Positions 51,318 through 61,306 are shown, counted from the stretch's first letter. The stretch: DNA of 64,000 bases from Halomonas cerina (GCF_014192215.1 NZ_JACHXP010000004.1:62001-126000); one strand, 5' to 3'. Numbers and translations are program-made. Notes: generated by a model not told the origin, from the letters alone.

Positions 51318-51890
51318 TCAGAACATGCCCAGCTCGAGCTTGGCCTCGTCGCTCATCATCTCACGACTCCAGGGCGGATCGAAGACGATCTCGGTGTGCA
51401 CCTGACGGATCTGCGGCGCGCCGAGGATCTTGTTGCGGGCATCGGCGGCGATGACGTCGCCCATCCCGCAACCGGGGGCCGTGAGGGTCATGCGGATGGT
51501 GACGATGCGTTCGCCGCTGATCAGTCGCTCGATGCGACAGCCGTAAACCAGTCCCAGATCGACGATATTGACCGGGATCTCGGGGTCGTAGCAGGTGCGC
51601 AGCTGGTCCCAGACGAACTGCTCGATCGCTTCCTCCGAGGCATCCTCCGGCAGGGTCGGGCGCGGTAGTGCCTCGAGGCCCAAGGCATCCAGATTGCGGC
51701 CCTCGATCAGGTAGAGTCGGCCCTCGAAACCGACGCTGACCGAACTCCCCTTGGCCTGCATGACGCTGACGATGCTGTCCTCGGCCAGCGTCACCGTCTT
51801 GCCGAAGGGGATGGAGATAGCGTCCACGTCACGCTGCAGCGGCAACGTCTGGCCCTTTTCCAGATGGGCGATCTGCTCGATGTCGCTCAT
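51318..51890 (-). CDS. sufT: Fe-S assembly protein SufT
   Basis: A 190-residue SufT. A family-specific N-terminal half (LEKGQTLPLQRDVDAISIPFGK) is followed by a MIP18/DUF59 domain with CYDPEIPVNIVDLGLVYGCRI and LTAPGCGMGDVIAADARNKIL, whose Cys probably binds or transfers the cluster. It is the last gene of the suf operon, 17 bases after sufS. SufT helps deliver Fe-S clusters to targets. Confidence 0.92.
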   Translation of the reverse strand: MSDIEQIAHLEKGQTLPLQRDVDAISIPFGKTVTLAEDSIVSVMQAKGSSVSVGFEGRLYLIEGRNLDALGLEALPRPTLPEDASEEAIEQFVWDQLRTCYDPEIPVNIVDLGLVYGCRIERLISGERIVTIRMTLTAPGCGMGDVIAADARNKILGAPQIRQVHTEIVFDPPWSREMMSDEAKLELGMF

Positions 51891-51907
51891 GTCACTCCCG
51901 GGTCCAT

Positions 51908-53149
51908 TCAACGCAGCATCGCCACCACCCGCTCGAGGCCGTCGACGAAGACATCGACCTCCTCCGGGGTGTTGTAGGCGGCGAAAGAAGCGCGGCAGGT
52001 GGCGTCCACGCCGAATGACGAGAGCAGCGGCTGGGCACAATGGTGGCCGGTGCGGATCGCCACGCCCAGCTGGTCGATCAACAGGCCGATATCCTGGGCA
52101 TGGGCCCCGTCGACCACGAAGGAGAGCACGCCGACCTTGTCCGGGGCCGTGCCCAGGATCCGCAGCCCCTCAATGCGTTGCACCCCCTCGGTGGCATGCT
52201 CGAGCAGGCGGCCTTCCCAGGCGCCGATCAGCTCGAGGCCGATCTCGCTCACCCACTCAAGCGCACGGCCCAGGGCAATCACCTCGGCGATGGCCGGGGT
52301 ACCAGCCTCGAACTTGTGGGGAATGTCGGCAAAGGTAGTCGGTGCTTCGAAGGAGACCGTCTTGATCATCTCGCCGCCGCCCTGCCAGGGGGGCATGGCC
52401 TCGAGCAGCTCGGCCTTACCGTAGAGGACGCCCGCTCCGGTGGGCCCATAGGCCTTGTGACCGGAAAAGGTATAGAAGTCGGCATCGATGGCGCGCACGT
52501 CGAGGGTCTGGTGCGGCGCGGCCTGGGCCCCGTCGACCAGAATCCGCGCCCCGTGCTCGTGGGCGACGCGTGCCATCTCGGCCACCGGATTGCGGGTGCC
52601 GAAGGCGTTGGACACATGATTCACCGCCACCAGCCGGGTGCGCTCGGTGAAGAGATCACGGTAGGCCGCCTGGTCCAGCACACCACGCTCGTCCACCGGG
52701 ATCACCTTGATCGTGAAACCGAGCTCGCGGGCCAGCAGCTGCCAGGGCACGATATTGGAGTGATGCTCGAGACGCGAGACCAACACCTCGTCACCGGGTC
52801 CCAGGTTCGCGCGTCCCCAGGCATTGACCACCAGGTTGATGGCCTCGGTGGTGCCCCGGGTGAAGACGATCTCGCGGGTCTCGGCGGCATTCAGGAAAGC
52901 CCGCACCGTCTCGCGGGTCCCCTCGAAGGCCGCGGTGGCTTCGTCGGCCAGGGTATGCAGGCCACGATGGATGTTGGCGTTGTAGCGGCCATAGTAGTCG
53001 TCGAACACCTCGATCACCTGCCGCGGGGTCTGGCTGGTGGCGGCGTTGTCGAGATACACCAGTGGCTTGCCGTGGACCTCCCGATCGAGGATCGGGAAGT
53101 CGCGACGGACTCGGCACACATCGAGCAGCAGATCGCTGAAGTTGGCCAT
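51908..53149 (-). CDS. sufS: Cysteine desulfurase SufS
   Basis: A 413-residue PLP enzyme that takes sulfur from cysteine for Fe-S assembly. It opens with PILDREVHGKPLVYLDNAATSQTP. The PLP lysine lies in TFSGHKAYGPTG and the persulfide cysteine in RTGHHCAQP. Typical SufS length. It follows sufD by three bases. No SufE or SufU is seen in this operon, so its sulfur acceptor may lie elsewhere. Confidence 0.96.
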   Translation of the reverse strand: MANFSDLLLDVCRVRRDFPILDREVHGKPLVYLDNAATSQTPRQVIEVFDDYYGRYNANIHRGLHTLADEATAAFEGTRETVRAFLNAAETREIVFTRGTTEAINLVVNAWGRANLGPGDEVLVSRLEHHSNIVPWQLLARELGFTIKVIPVDERGVLDQAAYRDLFTERTRLVAVNHVSNAFGTRNPVAEMARVAHEHGARILVDGAQAAPHQTLDVRAIDADFYTFSGHKAYGPTGAGVLYGKAELLEAMPPWQGGGEMIKTVSFEAPTTFADIPHKFEAGTPAIAEVIALGRALEWVSEIGLELIGAWEGRLLEHATEGVQRIEGLRILGTAPDKVGVLSFVVDGAHAQDIGLLIDQLGVAIRTGHHCAQPLLSSFGVDATCRASFAAYNTPEEVDVFVDGLERVVAMLR

Positions 53150-53152
53150 GAT

Positions 53153-54499
53153 TCAGTCCTCGCTGAGGGCAACGGCGGCTTCCACCAGCCCCGCCAGATT
53201 GAAACGCTCCGGCAGCTTGCCGGCCACCGCCAGCTCGACCCGTTCGGCGACGACATCGAGCCCCACCTGCTCGAGTACCTCGCCGGCGAAGGCCAGGGTC
53301 AGCAGCCCCCGCGCGGTCTGTTCGTCGATGCCGCGGGTACGCAGGGCGTACACCGCCTCCTCGTCGAGCTGACCGGTGGTGGTGCCATGGGAGCATTTGA
53401 CATCGTCGGCATAGATCTCGAGTTCGGGCTTGGCATCGATGTGCGCCCGGTCCGAGAGCAGCAGGTTGGCGTTGCTCTGGAAGCCCTCGATCTGCTGGCT
53501 GTCCCGCTTGACCACCACCTTGCCGTTGAACACGCCATGGGCGCGATCGTCGAGGATGCCCTTGTAGTTCTCGTTCGAGAAGGTGCGCGGTGCGTTGTGG
53601 TTGGCCAGTGTATGGTTGTCCACATGCTGGCGGCCCTGGCCATAGAACAGGCCATTGAAGTGGGCCTCGGCGCCTTGGCCATCGAGTTCGGTCACCAGAT
53701 CGTTACGTACCAGGCCGCCGCCCAGGTTCAGGTTGAAGGAGGTGTAGCGACTGTCGCGGGCCTGTTCCACATGAATGCTGGCCACGTGCAGGTCCTGGTG
53801 GGGGGCCTCCTGCAGCTTGTAGTGGGTGAGGATCGCGCCACGCTCCAGGAAGACCTCCTCCACCAGGTTGGTGAAGTTGGCGGCCTCGGCCTCACCCACG
53901 TGATGCTCAATCACGGTGGCTTCGCTGCGACTGCCGGCCTCGATGAGGATGCGCGGGTGGCTCATCACCGCCTGCTCACCGGCCCGGGACAGGAACTGCA
54001 GGATGATGGGTTTCTTTACCACGGTACGCGGCGCCAGGCGGACCACGGCGCCCTCTTCCATGAAGGCGGTATTGAGGGCGGCGAAGGGCGAGAACTCGAC
54101 CCCGGTCAGCCGCCCCAGCGGTCCGCCCACGGCCTCGTGATTCTCCGCCAGCGCCGCGGAGAGCGGCATCAGCGCAACGCCCTCGGGCAGGTCATCCAAG
54201 TCCGACAGGGCCGGGGCGAACACGCCATCCACGAAGGTCAGGCGGTATGCCTCGAGGGGCAGCGTCAGCGTCGCCGCCGTGGCCGGGGAGAACTCGGCGT
54301 CCCTGGCCAGGGTGAAGTCACCCGTGGCGATGGCGCGTACATCGGTGTACTTCCAAGCCTCGACACGGCGATTGGGGAAGCCCAGCGCCTCGAAGCGCGC
54401 GGCCCCGGCCTGGCGCCGCGCGGCGATCCAGGTCGGCTCGAGCCCACGCTGGGCATTGCGCTCGGCGAGACGATCGAGAAAGCGTTGCACATCGCTCAT
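53153..54499 (-). CDS. sufD: Fe-S scaffold protein SufD
   Basis: A 448-residue SufD: helical N-terminus with LGFPNRRVEAWKYTD, then a long right-handed beta-helix with HNAPRTFSNENYKGILDDRAHGVFNGKVVVK and CSHGTTTGQLDEEAVYALRTRGI, holding the conserved Cys and His. It forms the SufBC2D scaffold. Its ATG overlaps the sufC stop (ATGA). Confidence 0.96.
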   Translation of the reverse strand: MSDVQRFLDRLAERNAQRGLEPTWIAARRQAGAARFEALGFPNRRVEAWKYTDVRAIATGDFTLARDAEFSPATAATLTLPLEAYRLTFVDGVFAPALSDLDDLPEGVALMPLSAALAENHEAVGGPLGRLTGVEFSPFAALNTAFMEEGAVVRLAPRTVVKKPIILQFLSRAGEQAVMSHPRILIEAGSRSEATVIEHHVGEAEAANFTNLVEEVFLERGAILTHYKLQEAPHQDLHVASIHVEQARDSRYTSFNLNLGGGLVRNDLVTELDGQGAEAHFNGLFYGQGRQHVDNHTLANHNAPRTFSNENYKGILDDRAHGVFNGKVVVKRDSQQIEGFQSNANLLLSDRAHIDAKPELEIYADDVKCSHGTTTGQLDEEAVYALRTRGIDEQTARGLLTLAFAGEVLEQVGLDVVAERVELAVAGKLPERFNLAGLVEAAVALSED

Positions 54500-55248
54500 G
54501 CTGCGGTTTCCTCCAGCACCCAGTCGTAGCCGCGAGCCTCGAGCTCGCGGGCCAGCTCGGCATCGCCGCTCTTGACGATGCGGCCATCCACCAGCACATG
54601 CACCCGGTCGGGCACGATATAGTCGAGCAGGCGCTGGTAGTGGGTCACCAGCAGGATGGCCCGATCCTCGGCGCGCAGTGAGTTGACGCCATCGGCGACC
54701 ACCTTCATAGCGTCGATGTCGAGGCCGGAGTCGATCTCGTCGAGCATCGCCAGGCGTGGCTGGAGGACCAGCATCTGCAGGATCTCGTTACGCTTCTTCT
54801 CGCCGCCGGAGAAGCCCTCGTTGACGGCGCGCTGCAGGAAGCTGGTGTCCATCTTCATGAACGCCACCTTCTCCTTGATCAGCTTCATGAACTCCGGCGC
54901 CGGGATCTCGCCCAGGCCCTCGGCCTCGCGCTTGGCGTTGAGCGCCGCCTTGAGCAGGTAGATGTTCTTCACCCCGGGAATCTCCACCGGGTACTGGAAG
55001 CCCAGCAGCAGGCCCTTGCGTGCCCGCTCCTCGATCTCCATCTCGAGCACGTCCTGGCCCTCGAAGGTGACCGTGCCCTGGGTGACCTCGTAGCCGTCCT
55101 TGCCGGCGATGACCGCCGAGAGGGTCGACTTGCCGGCCCCGTTGGGGCCCATGATGGCGTGGACCTCCCCGGCGTTGATGGTCAGGGTGAGGCCCTTGAG
55201 GATCTCGGAACCCTCGACCGTGACGTGCAGATCCTTGACTTCGAGCAT
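54496..55248 (-). CDS. sufC: Fe-S assembly ATPase SufC
   Basis: A 250-residue ABC-type ATPase: Walker A GPNGAGKST, signature FSGGEKKRNEIL, Walker B PRLAMLDEIDSGLDIDA and a switch THYQRLLDY. The ATG at 55248 is preceded by AAGGTG. It drives conformational change in the SufBC2D scaffold and is coupled to sufD by a four-base overlap. Confidence 0.97.
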   Translation of the reverse strand: MLEVKDLHVTVEGSEILKGLTLTINAGEVHAIMGPNGAGKSTLSAVIAGKDGYEVTQGTVTFEGQDVLEMEIEERARKGLLLGFQYPVEIPGVKNIYLLKAALNAKREAEGLGEIPAPEFMKLIKEKVAFMKMDTSFLQRAVNEGFSGGEKKRNEILQMLVLQPRLAMLDEIDSGLDIDAMKVVADGVNSLRAEDRAILLVTHYQRLLDYIVPDRVHVLVDGRIVKSGDAELARELEARGYDWVLEETAA

Positions 55249-55321
55249 GTGTGACACCTTGATTCGTTTCGCGCCGCCCCGCGGCATCGGTAAATTCGGT
55301 TATCGATCCCAGCTGAGACCT

Positions 55322-56764
55322 TTAGCCCACCGCACCCTCGAGGGTGACGTTTAGGAGGGCCTCGGCCTCCACGGCGAACTCCATCGGCAGCTCCTGGAAG
55401 ACGTCCTTGCAGAAGCCGTTGACGATCATGTTCACCGCGTCCTCCTCGGAGATCCCCCGGCTCTGGCAGTAGAACAGCTGATCCTCGCCGATCTTGGAGG
55501 TGGTCGCTTCGTGCTCCACGGTGGCGGTGCTGTTGCCGATCTCCTGATAGGGGAAGGTATGGGCACCGCACTGATCGCCGATCAGCAACGAGTCGCACTG
55601 GGTGAAGTTGCGCGCGCCCTTGGCCCGCGGGCCGATCTTGACCAGACCGCGGTAGGACTGGTCGGCGCGACCGGCGGAGATGCCCTTGGAGACGATGGTG
55701 GAACGGGTCCCCTCGCCGATATGGATCATCTTGGTCCCGGTGTCGGCCTGCTGGCGGCCGTTGGTCACCGCCACGGAATAGAACTCGCCGATGCTGTCAC
55801 GGCCGCGCAGCACGCAGGACGGGTACTTCCAGGTGATGGCGGAACCGGTCTCGACCTGGGTCCAGCTGATGTGGGAACGATCACCGCGGCAGTCGCCGCG
55901 CTTGGTGACGAAGTTGTAGATGCCGCCCTTGCCGTCCTCGTCACCGGGATACCAGTTCTGCACCGTGGAGTACTTGATGGAGGCGTCTTCCAGCGCCACC
56001 AGCTCGACCACCGCCGCGTGCAGCTGGTTCTCGTCGCGCTGGGGGGCGGTGCAGCCCTCCAGGTAGGAGACTTGGGCACGGCTCTCGCAGATGATCAGGG
56101 TACGCTCGAACTGGCCGGTATTGGCGGCGTTGATGCGGAAGTAGGTGGACAGCTCCATGGGGCAGGTCACGCCTTCCGGCACGAACACGAAGGAGCCGTC
56201 GGTGAAGACCGCCGAGTTGAGCGCCGCGAAGTAGTTGTCGCCCTGGGGCACCACGCTGCCCAGGTACTGTTTGACCAGTTCCGGGTAGTCGCGAATCGCC
56301 TCGGAGATGGAACAGAAGATCACTCCCGCCTCGTGGAGCTTCTCCTTGAAGGTGGTGGTCACCGAGACGGAGTCGAAGACCGCGTCCACCGCCACGCCGG
56401 CCAGGGCCGCCCGCTCGTGCAGCGGAATGCCCAGCTTCTCGTAGGTCTCGAGCAGCTTGGGGTCGACCTCATCGAGGCTCTGGGGACGATCCTCGTCACG
56501 CTTGGGCGCGCTATAGTAGGAGATGGCCTGGTAGTCGATCGGCGGGTAGTCGAGGTGCGCCCAGGAGGGCGGCGTCATCTTCAGCCACTGGTGATAGGCC
56601 TTGAGGCGCCATTCCAGCATCCATTCGGGTTCGCCCTTCTTGTGGGAGATGAAGGCGATGGTGCTCTCGTCCAGACCCGGCGGTACCGTATCGCTCTCGA
56701 TGTCGGTCACGAAACCTTCCTTGTATTCGCGACGGACAAGCTGTTCCATTTCCTGACTTGCCAT
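55322..56764 (-). CDS. sufB: Fe-S scaffold protein SufB
   Basis: A 480-residue SufB. Recognisable stretches are [44 protein letters not shown], the [19 protein letters not shown] core, [26 protein letters not shown] and the late [18 protein letters not shown]. Clusters are built on the SufBC2D complex. It is the first structural gene of the operon, 70 bases after the regulator gene. Confidence 0.97.
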   Translation of the reverse strand: MASQEMEQLVRREYKEGFVTDIESDTVPPGLDESTIAFISHKKGEPEWMLEWRLKAYHQWLKMTPPSWAHLDYPPIDYQAISYYSAPKRDEDRPQSLDEVDPKLLETYEKLGIPLHERAALAGVAVDAVFDSVSVTTTFKEKLHEAGVIFCSISEAIRDYPELVKQYLGSVVPQGDNYFAALNSAVFTDGSFVFVPEGVTCPMELSTYFRINAANTGQFERTLIICESRAQVSYLEGCTAPQRDENQLHAAVVELVALEDASIKYSTVQNWYPGDEDGKGGIYNFVTKRGDCRGDRSHISWTQVETGSAITWKYPSCVLRGRDSIGEFYSVAVTNGRQQADTGTKMIHIGEGTRSTIVSKGISAGRADQSYRGLVKIGPRAKGARNFTQCDSLLIGDQCGAHTFPYQEIGNSTATVEHEATTSKIGEDQLFYCQSRGISEEDAVNMIVNGFCKDVFQELPMEFAVEAEALLNVTLEGAVG

Positions 56765-56834
56765 GATGTTGTCCCCTCCCGGGCTGGTTGGGTCAGCGAG
56801 CGGGGCTCGCCTCGGGTAGTGATTCCGAAGGTGA

Positions 56835-57293
56835 TCAGGCCTCGGCGGCCAGGCTCACGCTCTGTATGGGCAGCTGCACCGGCAGCTTGATGGGGGTGGT
56901 GTCGGCCAGGTGAGCCAGGGTCACGCTGTCGAGCAGGGTGCGCACCGCCAGCGAAACCCGCTGCCAGTTGTCGGAGACCCCGCAGGTCGCGACCAGATCA
57001 CAGTCTCCCTCGGCCTGGCTGCACTCGGTCATCGCCACGGGCCCCTCGATGGCCGCAATGATGTCGCTGGCGGTGATCCTGGATGCCGGCCGAGCCAGGG
57101 AGTAGCCGCCCTGGGCACCGCGGCGCGACTCCAGAAGGCCGGCGCGCACCAGCATCTTCAGGGTCTTGCTGACCGTCGGGTACGGCAGCTGTACCGCCTC
57201 GGCAAGGTCCGCCGCGGCATGCGGTTGCTCGGGGTGACGGGCGATCTGCGCCATCACCACCGCCGCATAGTCGGTCAGACGAGAAAGCTTCAA
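56835..57293 (-). CDS. Rrf2-family SUF regulator (IscR/SufR-like)
   Basis: A 152-residue Rrf2 regulator of the SUF-system type, beginning [21 protein letters not shown] with a winged HTH ([20 protein letters not shown]). Three cysteines, C-x6-C-x5-C ([16 protein letters not shown]), would hold a [2Fe-2S] cluster for feedback. I place the start at TTG 57293, with GGGAG upstream, because it gives the conserved N-terminus; no ATG fits. It probably represses sufBCDST when clusters are plentiful. Confidence 0.88.
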   Translation of the reverse strand: MKLSRLTDYAAVVMAQIARHPEQPHAAADLAEAVQLPYPTVSKTLKMLVRAGLLESRRGAQGGYSLARPASRITASDIIAAIEGPVAMTECSQAEGDCDLVATCGVSDNWQRVSLAVRTLLDSVTLAHLADTTPIKLPVQLPIQSVSLAAEA

Positions 57294-57700
57294 CAAGGCC
57301 GACTCCCGGGGACCATGCCCCTTCCGTTCGATTGGGGACCATTTTAGTCCTGTATCACTTTGATGTGAAGCCCTACCACCCACAAGATGCGAGAACCCCC
57401 CACGATCACCGCACGTTCGCCACCGTTAGCATCAATAAAAGCAATCATTCTCATTTTCATAGGCTATCATGTACAAATCGCCGAGATGCGTGGCCGGCAT
57501 GCATGAGCTCCCCAAATTCTTGGCATTTCGCATCGTCATGCCCGTAAAAACAATTGCATAACCAGCTCTGCTATGCTGCTTCGCTTCTCACGGGGCATAC
57601 GACGTTCCTGTTCCTTCCGGCGAACCGCCCATCCTCGGCCGTCACGGCACCGGCGCCCGGCTATGCTTGCCAAGGGACCAGGCTCGAAAGGAGACATGAT
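57294..57700. other. 407-base divergent promoter region of suf and the osmoprotectant operon
   Basis: It separates the suf regulator from the ABC operon read on the plus strand. It contains the Fur-like box, an AT-rich stretch at about 57420-57470, and AAGGAG at 57688-57693 for the TTG start at 57701. No protein is supported. ATG 57696 begins only a four-codon frame (MIWN) that overlaps the TTG start. Confidence 0.5.
57441..57461 (-). promoter_or_regulatory. Candidate Fur box upstream of suf
   Basis: On the minus strand the sequence reads ATGAAAATGAGAATGATTGC, a run of NAT(A/T)AT-like hexamers close to the Fur consensus. It is about 150 bases upstream of the suf regulator start. Fur control of suf is well known; the site is a pattern match only. 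Confidence 0.5.
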
Positions 57701-58366
57701 TTGGAACTGATTCAGTACGCGCTGGATAACCTTGACCTGCTGACGTCGCGAACCATCGAACATATCGCCCTGGTCGGGGTCGCCGTGGGCATCGCCACCC
57801 TCACCGGCGTGCCCATCGGCATCGCCATCACCAAGAACGAACGCCTGGCCAAGGCCGTGCTCTACGTGGCCTCGATCATCGTCACGATCCCGTCCATCGC
57901 CCTGTTCGGCATTATGATCCCGGTGCTCTCGCTAATCGGCCAGGGCATCGGCTACCTGCCGGCGGTAATCGCCGTGCTGCTCTACTCGCAGCTGCCGATC
58001 ATCCGCAACACCTACACCGCCATCCACAACGTCGACCCGGCCCTGCGCGAGGCGGCCCGCGGCATCGGCATGAGCCAGAACCAGCGCCTGCGCATGGTCG
58101 AGATCCCGCTGGCAGTCCCCGTGATCATGGCCGGGGTACGCACGGCGGTGGTGCTCAATATCGGCGTGATGGCCATCGCCGCCTATATCGGGGCCGGGGG
58201 CCTGGGCACCTTCATCAGCCGTGGCATCTCGCAGTCCGACCCCCGCCAGCTGATCGTCGGCGCCGTCGCGGTCAGCCTGCTGGCGATCCTCGTCGACTAC
58301 GCGCTGCTGGCCATCCAGAAACGCCTGACCCCCAAGGGCATGGAGCGCGCCGCCGAGACGGCATGA
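57701..58366 (+). CDS. Osmoprotectant ABC transporter permease (first)
   Basis: A 221-residue permease of the OpuB/OpuC-YehW/Y type for glycine betaine, choline or carnitine-like compounds. It shows five hydrophobic helices, with VGIATLTGVPIGIAI near the start, QLPIIRNTYTAIHNVDPALREAARGIGMS (the EAA-type loop) and MAIAAYIGAGGLGTFI. TTG 57701 is used, seven bases after AAGGAG. It begins a four-gene operon: permease, ATPase, permease, binding protein. Confidence 0.9.
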   Translation: MELIQYALDNLDLLTSRTIEHIALVGVAVGIATLTGVPIGIAITKNERLAKAVLYVASIIVTIPSIALFGIMIPVLSLIGQGIGYLPAVIAVLLYSQLPIIRNTYTAIHNVDPALREAARGIGMSQNQRLRMVEIPLAVPVIMAGVRTAVVLNIGVMAIAAYIGAGGLGTFISRGISQSDPRQLIVGAVAVSLLAILVDYALLAIQKRLTPKGMERAAETA

Positions 58367-58402
58367 GCGCCTCGCCCCGTCTCATCGACAAGGACCCCCT
58401 GC

Positions 58403-59566
58403 ATGATTCGACTGGATAACTTGACCAAGGTCTTCGACACCCCCAAGGGCGCGGTCACCGCCGCCGATCACATCAGCATGGAGGTCCCGAGCGGCGAGAT
58501 CTGCATCCTGCTCGGCCCCTCCGGCTGCGGCAAGACCACCACCCTGAAGATGGTCAACCGGATCATCCGCCCCACCTCCGGCAAGGTGTTCCTCAACGGC
58601 GAGGACACCACCGACCTGGACACCCAGGACCTGCGTCGCAGCATCGGCTACGTGATCCAGCAGATCGGCCTGTTCCCCAACATGACCATCGAGGAGAACA
58701 TCACGGTGGTGCCCAGACTGCTGGGCTGGGACAAGGCCAAGTACAAGGAGCGCGCCCGGGAGCTGATGCGCATGATCGCGCTGGAGCCGGACGCCTTCCT
58801 CAAGCGCTACCCCAGCGAGCTCTCCGGCGGCCAGCAGCAGCGCATCGGCGTGGCCCGGGCGCTCGCCGCCGACCCGCCCGTGATGCTGATGGACGAGCCG
58901 TTCGGGGCCATCGACCCGATCAACCGGGCGGTGATCCAGGACGAGTTCCTCAAGATGCAGCAGGCGCTCAAGAAGACCATCATGTTCGTCAGCCACGACA
59001 TCGACGAGGCGATCAAGATGGGCGACCGGGTGGCGGTGTTCCGCGAGGGGCGCCTGGTCCAGTACTCCACGCCCGACGACCTGCTCGCCGCCCCCAAAAA
59101 CGCCTTCGTCGAGTCCTTCCTCGGCGAGGACCGGGCGCTCAAGCGCCTCAACCTGGTCAAGGTCCGCGAGGTGGTGAGCGACGAGATCGGCACGGTGCGG
59201 CCCGGCGACACCCTGGAACAGGCGCTGGCCAGGATCGACGACTTCGGCTACCAGAATTCCATCCTGATGGTCAACGACAAACGCCAGCCGGTGGGCCTGA
59301 TCACCCGGGCCCTGGCGCGGACCACCAAGGGCTACTGCCGCGATCACTTCCAGAACGTGCCGGCCACGGTGGCCCTGAATGACGACCTGCGCAAGGTGGC
59401 CTCGCTGATGTTCGCCCAGGACACCACCTGGCTGCCCTGCGTCGACGATGAGGGCCGCGTCTGCGGGCAGATCACCCAGCGCGCCATGACCCACCACCTG
59501 GGCTCGCGCTTCCGGCCCACCCAGGAAGACGACACCCCAACCCCCGACGCGGCAATCAAGGAGTGA
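58403..59566 (+). CDS. Osmoprotectant ABC transporter ATPase with CBS pair
   Basis: A 387-residue ATPase: Walker A GPSGCGKTT, signature LSGGQQQR, Walker B PVMLMDEPFGAIDPI, SHDIDEAIKMGDRVAVF. The C-terminal 130 or so residues form two CBS domains that in OpuA-type ATPases sense ionic strength. The binding protein and both permeases are in the same operon. The ATPase-CBS combination is typical of osmoprotectant uptake. Confidence 0.93.
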   Translation: MIRLDNLTKVFDTPKGAVTAADHISMEVPSGEICILLGPSGCGKTTTLKMVNRIIRPTSGKVFLNGEDTTDLDTQDLRRSIGYVIQQIGLFPNMTIEENITVVPRLLGWDKAKYKERARELMRMIALEPDAFLKRYPSELSGGQQQRIGVARALAADPPVMLMDEPFGAIDPINRAVIQDEFLKMQQALKKTIMFVSHDIDEAIKMGDRVAVFREGRLVQYSTPDDLLAAPKNAFVESFLGEDRALKRLNLVKVREVVSDEIGTVRPGDTLEQALARIDDFGYQNSILMVNDKRQPVGLITRALARTTKGYCRDHFQNVPATVALNDDLRKVASLMFAQDTTWLPCVDDEGRVCGQITQRAMTHHLGSRFRPTQEDDTPTPDAAIKE

Positions 59567-59570
59567 GCCG

Positions 59571-60302
59571 ATGCCCATTCAGCGTCTGAAAGGGGCCCTG
59601 CGCATCCTGCTGTTTATCGCCATCTTCTTCGGCGGGGTGTGGAGCCAGTCCAGCGGGGTCATCGACGATTTCCTCTTCTACCTGCCCGACGTGCAGTACC
59701 TGGCCGTACAGCACCTGTGGTTGACCGCCATCTCCGGCGGCCTGGCCATCCTGGTGGCCATCCCGCTGGGTGTCGCGCTGTCCCGGCCCAGCATGGCGCA
59801 TCTCGCCGAGTCGGCCATGCAGATCCTCAACGTCGGCACTACCATCCCCACGCTCGCGGTGCTGGCGCTGTCCATGAGCTTTTTGGGCATCGGCACGGTA
59901 CCGGCGGTATTCGGCCTGTTCGTGGCCACCCTGCTGCCGATCACCCGCAACACCTATGCCGGCCTCAAGGGCGTGTCGCCAGCCCTGATGGAGGCCGCCG
60001 CGGGCATCGGCATGTCGCCGGCCCAGCGCCTGTTAAAGGTGGAACTGCCCAACGCCCTCTACGTGATCTTCGCCGGCATCCGCACCGCGCTGACCATCAA
60101 CGTGGGCACCGTGCCGCTGGCCTTTCTGATCGGCGCCGGCGGGCTCGGCGAGCTGATCTTCACCGGCATCGACCTCTACGACCCGGTGATGATGCTGGCC
60201 GGGGCCATCCCCACGGCGCTGCTGGCGATCGTGGTGGATGCCCTGGTCTCTACCACCGCCTTCGTGGTGGTGCCTCGTGGGGTGAATCCGTCCCGCGCCT
60301 GA
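59571..60302 (+). CDS. Osmoprotectant ABC transporter permease (second)
   Basis: A 243-residue permease paralogue of the first one: LQIHLWLTAISGG-like start, then VLALSMSFLGIGTVPAVFGLF, LPITRNTYAGLKGVSPALMEAAAGIGMSPAQRL and TVPLAFLIGAGGLGELIF. The two permeases should form a heterodimer. It starts four bases after the ATPase stop. The C-terminus has several further helices. Confidence 0.92.
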   Translation: MPIQRLKGALRILLFIAIFFGGVWSQSSGVIDDFLFYLPDVQYLAVQHLWLTAISGGLAILVAIPLGVALSRPSMAHLAESAMQILNVGTTIPTLAVLALSMSFLGIGTVPAVFGLFVATLLPITRNTYAGLKGVSPALMEAAAGIGMSPAQRLLKVELPNALYVIFAGIRTALTINVGTVPLAFLIGAGGLGELIFTGIDLYDPVMMLAGAIPTALLAIVVDALVSTTAFVVVPRGVNPSRA

Positions 60303-60375
60303 ATCACCCGACACCGGTTCCCAAGTCTGCCCCCCGGCAGCACCGGTAGCGGCAACAAGAAGAGGAGAAGCATCC

Positions 60376-61257
60376 ATGAAACGCTTGATGACAACCCTGT
60401 CCGGCCTGGTCCTGGCCGGTTCCCTGGCCACCGCCCAGGCCGAGGAGATCGTGGTTGGCGGCAAGAACTTCACCGAGCAGCAGATACTCGCCAGCATGAC
60501 CACCCACTACCTCGAGGGCCTGGGCCACGATGTCGAGACACGCGCCGGCATGGGCTCCGCCGTGCTGCGTCAGGCTCAGGAGAACGGCCAGATCGACCTC
60601 TACTGGGAATACACCGGGACCTCGCTGATCAATTACAACGACGTCACCGAGTCGCTCTCCCCGGAGGCGACCTACCAGCGGGTCAAGGAACTCGATGCCG
60701 AGAAGGGCCTGGTGTGGCTGGAGCCATCCGACGCCAACAACACCTATGCCCTGGCCATGCGTGAGGAGACCGTCGAGGAGACCGGCATCGAAACCCTCTC
60801 CGACCTGGCCACTGCGATCAACGAGGGGGAGGAGCTGACCTTCGCCCTGAACGCCGAGTTCTATGCCCGCGAGGACGGCTGGCGACCGCTGCAGCAGGCC
60901 TATGACTTCCGCGTCAACCGCGCCGACGTCAAGCGCATGGACTCCGGCCTGGTCTACCAGGCGCTGCGCGACGGCCAGGTCGATGTGGGCCTGGTCTTCG
61001 CCACCGACGGGCGTATCCCGGCCTTCGACTTCCAGGTACTGGAAGACGACCAGAACTATTTCCCGGCCTACGCCCTGACCCCGGTGGTGCGCGAGGAAAC
61101 CCTGGAGGCCAACCCGGAACTGGCCGAGCAGATGAATGCCCTCTCCAGTCTGCTCGACGACCAGACCATGGCCGACCTCAACGCCCGGGTCGACGTGGAG
61201 CGAGAGACCATCGAGGACGTGGCTCAGCAGTTTCTCGAGGACAACGACCTGCTGTAA
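60376..61257 (+). CDS. Osmoprotectant ABC transporter substrate-binding protein
   Basis: A 293-residue periplasmic binding protein of the OpuBC/OsmF group: signal MTTLSGLVLAGSLATAQA, then EEIVVGGKNFTEQQILASMTTHYLEGLGH, DLYWEYTGTSLINYND and ELTFALNAEFYARED. Aromatic residues (Trp, Tyr) usual in betaine-type pockets are present. It is the last gene of the operon. The exact compatible solute is undetermined. Confidence 0.92.
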   Translation: MKRLMTTLSGLVLAGSLATAQAEEIVVGGKNFTEQQILASMTTHYLEGLGHDVETRAGMGSAVLRQAQENGQIDLYWEYTGTSLINYNDVTESLSPEATYQRVKELDAEKGLVWLEPSDANNTYALAMREETVEETGIETLSDLATAINEGEELTFALNAEFYAREDGWRPLQQAYDFRVNRADVKRMDSGLVYQALRDGQVDVGLVFATDGRIPAFDFQVLEDDQNYFPAYALTPVVREETLEANPELAEQMNALSSLLDDQTMADLNARVDVERETIEDVAQQFLEDNDLL

Positions 61258-61286
61258 CGACCGGGCATCGCCGACACCCCGCACGC

Positions 61287-61306
61287 AGGCCGCCTACGGG
61301 CGGCCT
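61287..61306 (+). terminator. Hairpin after the osmoprotectant operon
   Basis: AGGCCGCC (61287-61294) pairs with GGCGGCCT (61299-61306) around TACG, 30 bases after the stop. A C-rich rather than T-rich tract follows, so termination efficiency is uncertain. Confidence 0.6.

Noticed and set aside
52040..54529. A very long plus-strand open frame of over 800 codons opposite sufS and sufD
   Set aside because: It is antisense to two clearly conserved suf genes and shows no family motif; GC-rich DNA keeps such antisense frames open.
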